NCBI GenBank assembly: GCA_964384025.1
Contig: CAYLJJ010000007.1
Span: 54,116 to 118,115, forward strand
Length of the DNA: 64,000 nt
Direction: 5' to 3'
Source: CAYLJJ01 sp964384025
GTDB lineage: Bacteria > Myxococcota_A > Bradymonadia > UBA7976 > UBA1532
Shown: in pieces, positions 62,157 to 64,000 of the stretch
How the letters are laid out: the number at the start of each line of letters is the position of its first letter
How positions within the stretch are numbered: the first letter of the stretch is position 1
Notes under the pieces: generated by a model
The model's input: the letters and a program-made list of their open reading frames with translations, nothing else
Told to the model about the DNA's origin: nothing
Database searches by the model: none
Position numbers and translations under genes: made by a program

Positions 62157-63245
62157 ATGTGGAGAGCCCTTGAGACCTTAGACCTCCGCTGGCTCAGTGA
62201 ACAGGCTGCCCCCAACCGCGCCACCCTCAGCCTCTTCTTGGACTCTAGAGGTTTGAAGCCCTTAGAGCGCCGCTTAGAACAGACCCGGCGTCTCCTTCGG
62301 GGAGAAGAGCGAGAGCATTTCGATATGAACCTGGAGCGGGCCCGACGTGCTCTCAAAGGACAGCGCCCACCAGAGACTGGGGTCCTCTTCATCTGTTGGG
62401 CTCTCGATCTTCAGGAGGCGGTCCACCTGCCTCAGAAAATGAAGCCCACGCTCTATGTCGACTCCTCTCCCTTTATTCGTCCCTTGTTGGAGTTTATGGA
62501 TGATTTTGAAACCTCAGCGGTGCTGGTCGCGGATAACAACAGCGCCAAGGTCTTCCTGATCACGGCTCTCAATAAGAGTGAGGAGCAGAGCATCAAAGGA
62601 GAGGTAAAGAACGCGGTAAAAGTGGGGGGCTGGTCTCAACAGCGCTATCGCCGCCGTCGAGATGGGGAACTCAAAGCTTACGCTAAGGAGATCGCTAAGG
62701 CTCTCCAGGGCCTGGAGCGGGATCATAGCTTTCGTCGTCTTTTGATGGTGGGAGGTAAAGAGATCCTCAGAGCGGTCCAGGAGCAGCTTCCTGGGAGCCT
62801 ACGTCGCAAGCAGATCGATACTCAAGCTCTAGATCTCTCCAAGGGGGAGGCTTATTTAGAGGAGGAGCTGTTCAACCTCTTTGTGGCTCAGGAGCGGGCC
62901 AGCGAGGAGGCTCTCTGGCAGCGTATCCGCGAGGCTTGGCTCTCAGATGGTTTGGCGCTCGTCGGTCCTAAAGCGGTCCTGCGCGCAGCTGCCGAGGGCC
63001 GCGTTCATCGAGCAGTAGCGATCCGCTCCCTTCAGCTCTCGGCCGTTCGTTGTCGAAGCTGCGAAGCCCTCAGCCCTGGAGAGCCTCAGCGCTGCCCAAG
63101 TTGCAAGACTGAGGATCTCTTCAGAGTTGATCTTCTCAATGAGTGTGGTGAGCTGCTGCTTCAGAGCGGCGCTGATCTGGACTTTGTCGATCCCAACCCT
63201 CAGCTCGCGGAGCTGGGGGGCATGGCGGCGCTCTTGAGGTACTGA
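62157..63245 (+). CDS. Bacterial eRF1/Vms1-like release-factor homologue (baeRF)
   Basis: Protein of 362 residues with the order of an archaeo-eukaryotic release factor: N-terminal domain; central domain with AVLVADNNSAKVFLITA (118-137) and a hydrolysis-like loop KVGGWSQQRYRRRRDGELKAYAKEI with GGWSQQRY at 157-164, in the position of the eRF1 GGQ or Vms1/VLRF1 GxSQ loop; and a C-terminal domain with Zn-ribbon Cys299-x2-Cys302-x10-Cys313-x2-Cys316, ending GGMAALLRY. These domains cut peptidyl-tRNA or rescue stalled ribosomes in other lineages; bacterial copies are little studied. The GGxSQ-x-R loop is intact, so activity is plausible. Start ATG 62157 with AAAGGAG upstream. Confidence 0.78.
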   Translation: MWRALETLDLRWLSEQAAPNRATLSLFLDSRGLKPLERRLEQTRRLLRGEEREHFDMNLERARRALKGQRPPETGVLFICWALDLQEAVHLPQKMKPTLYVDSSPFIRPLLEFMDDFETSAVLVADNNSAKVFLITALNKSEEQSIKGEVKNAVKVGGWSQQRYRRRRDGELKAYAKEIAKALQGLERDHSFRRLLMVGGKEILRAVQEQLPGSLRRKQIDTQALDLSKGEAYLEEELFNLFVAQERASEEALWQRIREAWLSDGLALVGPKAVLRAAAEGRVHRAVAIRSLQLSAVRCRSCEALSPGEPQRCPSCKTEDLFRVDLLNECGELLLQSGADLDFVDPNPQLAELGGMAALLRY

Positions 63246-63261
63246 AGGTCTATCTAAAGTT

Positions 63262-63323
63262 GAGGTTTTTTCAGCTTGATCCTTGCCTGTGTCCCTCGTG
63301 ACTCCAACCTCAGAAAAAACCTC
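63262..63323 (+). promoter_or_regulatory. 11-bp inverted repeat downstream of the release-factor-like gene
   Basis: Perfect arms GAGGTTTTTTC (63262-63272) and GAAAAAACCTC (63313-63323). A second AACCTCA just before the right arm (63306-63312) can pair with the same left arm (TGAGGTT, 63261-63267), giving two alternative folds. It could be a terminator/attenuator between the release-factor-like gene and the next lipoprotein, but no clear U-tract follows. Confidence 0.4.
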
Positions 63324-63410
63324 TAAAACTTGTTTTATTTCTATTATTCCTAAAATCCATTCCCGGTGAGCCGTTTTCATTTTCCATCGGAGACGAACCT
63401 ATTGGAGAAG

Positions 63411-64000
63411 ATGATGAAATATCTTCCTTTCTTTGCTTTGCTGTTCCTGGCCTGTGGTGAGGCTGATCTGAAGATGGAATCTCAGGAGTCTCAACTTTGG
63501 AGATCGTCTCAGTCCGAAAATAATGATGAGCCAAGGCTACCTAACTCTCGCGAACTTCTTGGACTGAACACCGGTGACTGGGTTGGCGCTGAAGAGAGGG
63601 CATCTGTATGGGGAGAGCGTTTTCCAAATTTGGTCGAACGGGTTCAATCTAGAAGCCACTCTAGAATCTTTGATTCTGCTGCAAGTGAGCGAAGCAGCGG
63701 ACATCACTTTGGAGCCTTGGCGGAGCCTGAGGCAGCGGCACGAATCTTAGGAGCACGCCAGAGAGCGCAAGAGTCAGGGCCGGAACCTGCACAGAGCAGC
63801 TTTGAAGGTGAGCTTGATATCGGAGAGATGGAGGGCAATTTCCGGGTATTCCTCACGGATGTTCCCGCTGAATTTGACGCGGTTTGGGTCAACATCTCAA
63901 GGATTGAGGTCCTACATGTTCTTCTTGATGAAGCTAAGGGGCGACCAGAGCGCGCTGGCAGAGGCAATGGAGAGCCTGCTGAAGAGGGGGAGCCTGCTGA
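63411..64000 (+). CDS. DUF4382-type lipoprotein (partial, runs off the window)
   Basis: At least 196 residues; the frame stays open to the window end. Start ATG 63411 with TTGGAGAAG upstream. Signal peptide MMKYLPFFALLFLACGE with lipobox FLAC. After a Ser/Glu-rich stretch, residues ~140-165 read GNFRVFLTDVPAEFDAVWVNISRIEVLHV, the start of a DUF4382 domain (typical LTDAPxxxxxVxVTIxxVEV). Such domains occur in exported proteins of unknown role. The last visible residues (GRGNGEPAEEGEPA) look like a Gly/Glu/Pro repeat. The complete length cannot be judged. Confidence 0.7.
   Translation, partial: MMKYLPFFALLFLACGEADLKMESQESQLWRSSQSENNDEPRLPNSRELLGLNTGDWVGAEERASVWGERFPNLVERVQSRSHSRIFDSAASERSSGHHFGALAEPEAAARILGARQRAQESGPEPAQSSFEGELDIGEMEGNFRVFLTDVPAEFDAVWVNISRIEVLHVLLDEAKGRPERAGRGNGEPAEEGEPA

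Overview
The window looks like a chromosomal piece of a Gram-negative, predatory or social type delta-group bacterium (Myxococcota/Bradymonadales-like). This is inferred from content, not from a marker gene. The supports are many type II lipoproteins with long low-complexity tethers, MopE-type DDDCDG metal-binding repeats, FG-GAP, TIG/IPT and Kelch surface proteins, MCE/Mla lipid transport, and eukaryote-like kinase domains. Genes are dense, overlap tightly in operons, and have a moderately high GC content except in a few AT-rich islands. A poly-G run next to 10 Ns (about 50802-50968) suggests a draft or metagenomic assembly. I see no rRNA, tRNA, CRISPR array, insertion sequence or replication origin.

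Layout. 1-4.2 kb: a MopE-like secreted metal-binding protein overlapping a His/Cys-rich SO_0444/ArsP-type metal permease. 4.3-10.4 kb: an APH-fold kinase, then a GT39 and a GT2 glycosyltransferase and a membrane VWA protein. 11-15 kb: two convergent secreted lipoproteins, one with a circularly permuted papain-like core. 15.4-21.1 kb: a diguanylate cyclase, RecD, an outer-membrane protein, a hemerythrin-PAS sensor and a rhodanese lipoprotein. 21.1-26.7 kb: an Mla/MCE operon with two ATPase-permease pairs but one MCE protein; one permease has an in-frame TAG. 26.7-37.3 kb: HrpB helicase, M19 dipeptidase, an aminotransferase, a 1537-residue TIG/Kelch lipoprotein and a small outer-membrane protein. 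37.4-42.3 kb: a 1656-residue P-loop ATPase fused to a protein kinase domain. 42.4-50.3 kb: a membrane protein, endonuclease III, prolyl oligopeptidase, an OmpA-like protein, a PTH2-like protein, DnaJ and a propeller lipoprotein. 50.5-52.0 kb: a TldD/PmbA gene broken by the assembly gap.

51.9-56.0 kb holds the most interesting system: a four-gene operon of nicotinamidase, TerY-like VWA protein, kinase-like/propeller protein and NrtR-type Nudix regulator. It is preceded by two 21-bp palindromes. The reading offered is an NAD/ADP-ribose-controlled operon in which NAD salvage is genetically tied to a VWA-kinase signalling pair and closed by its own regulator. 56.1-64 kb: an SDR, a receiver-domain protein, a possible alpha/alpha-barrel protein, a low-GC protein resembling the plant IQM core, an aminotransferase, a bacterial eRF1/Vms1-like release-factor homologue, and the start of a DUF4382 lipoprotein cut by the window edge.

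All family assignments come from reading motifs and lengths by eye; no database search was made.
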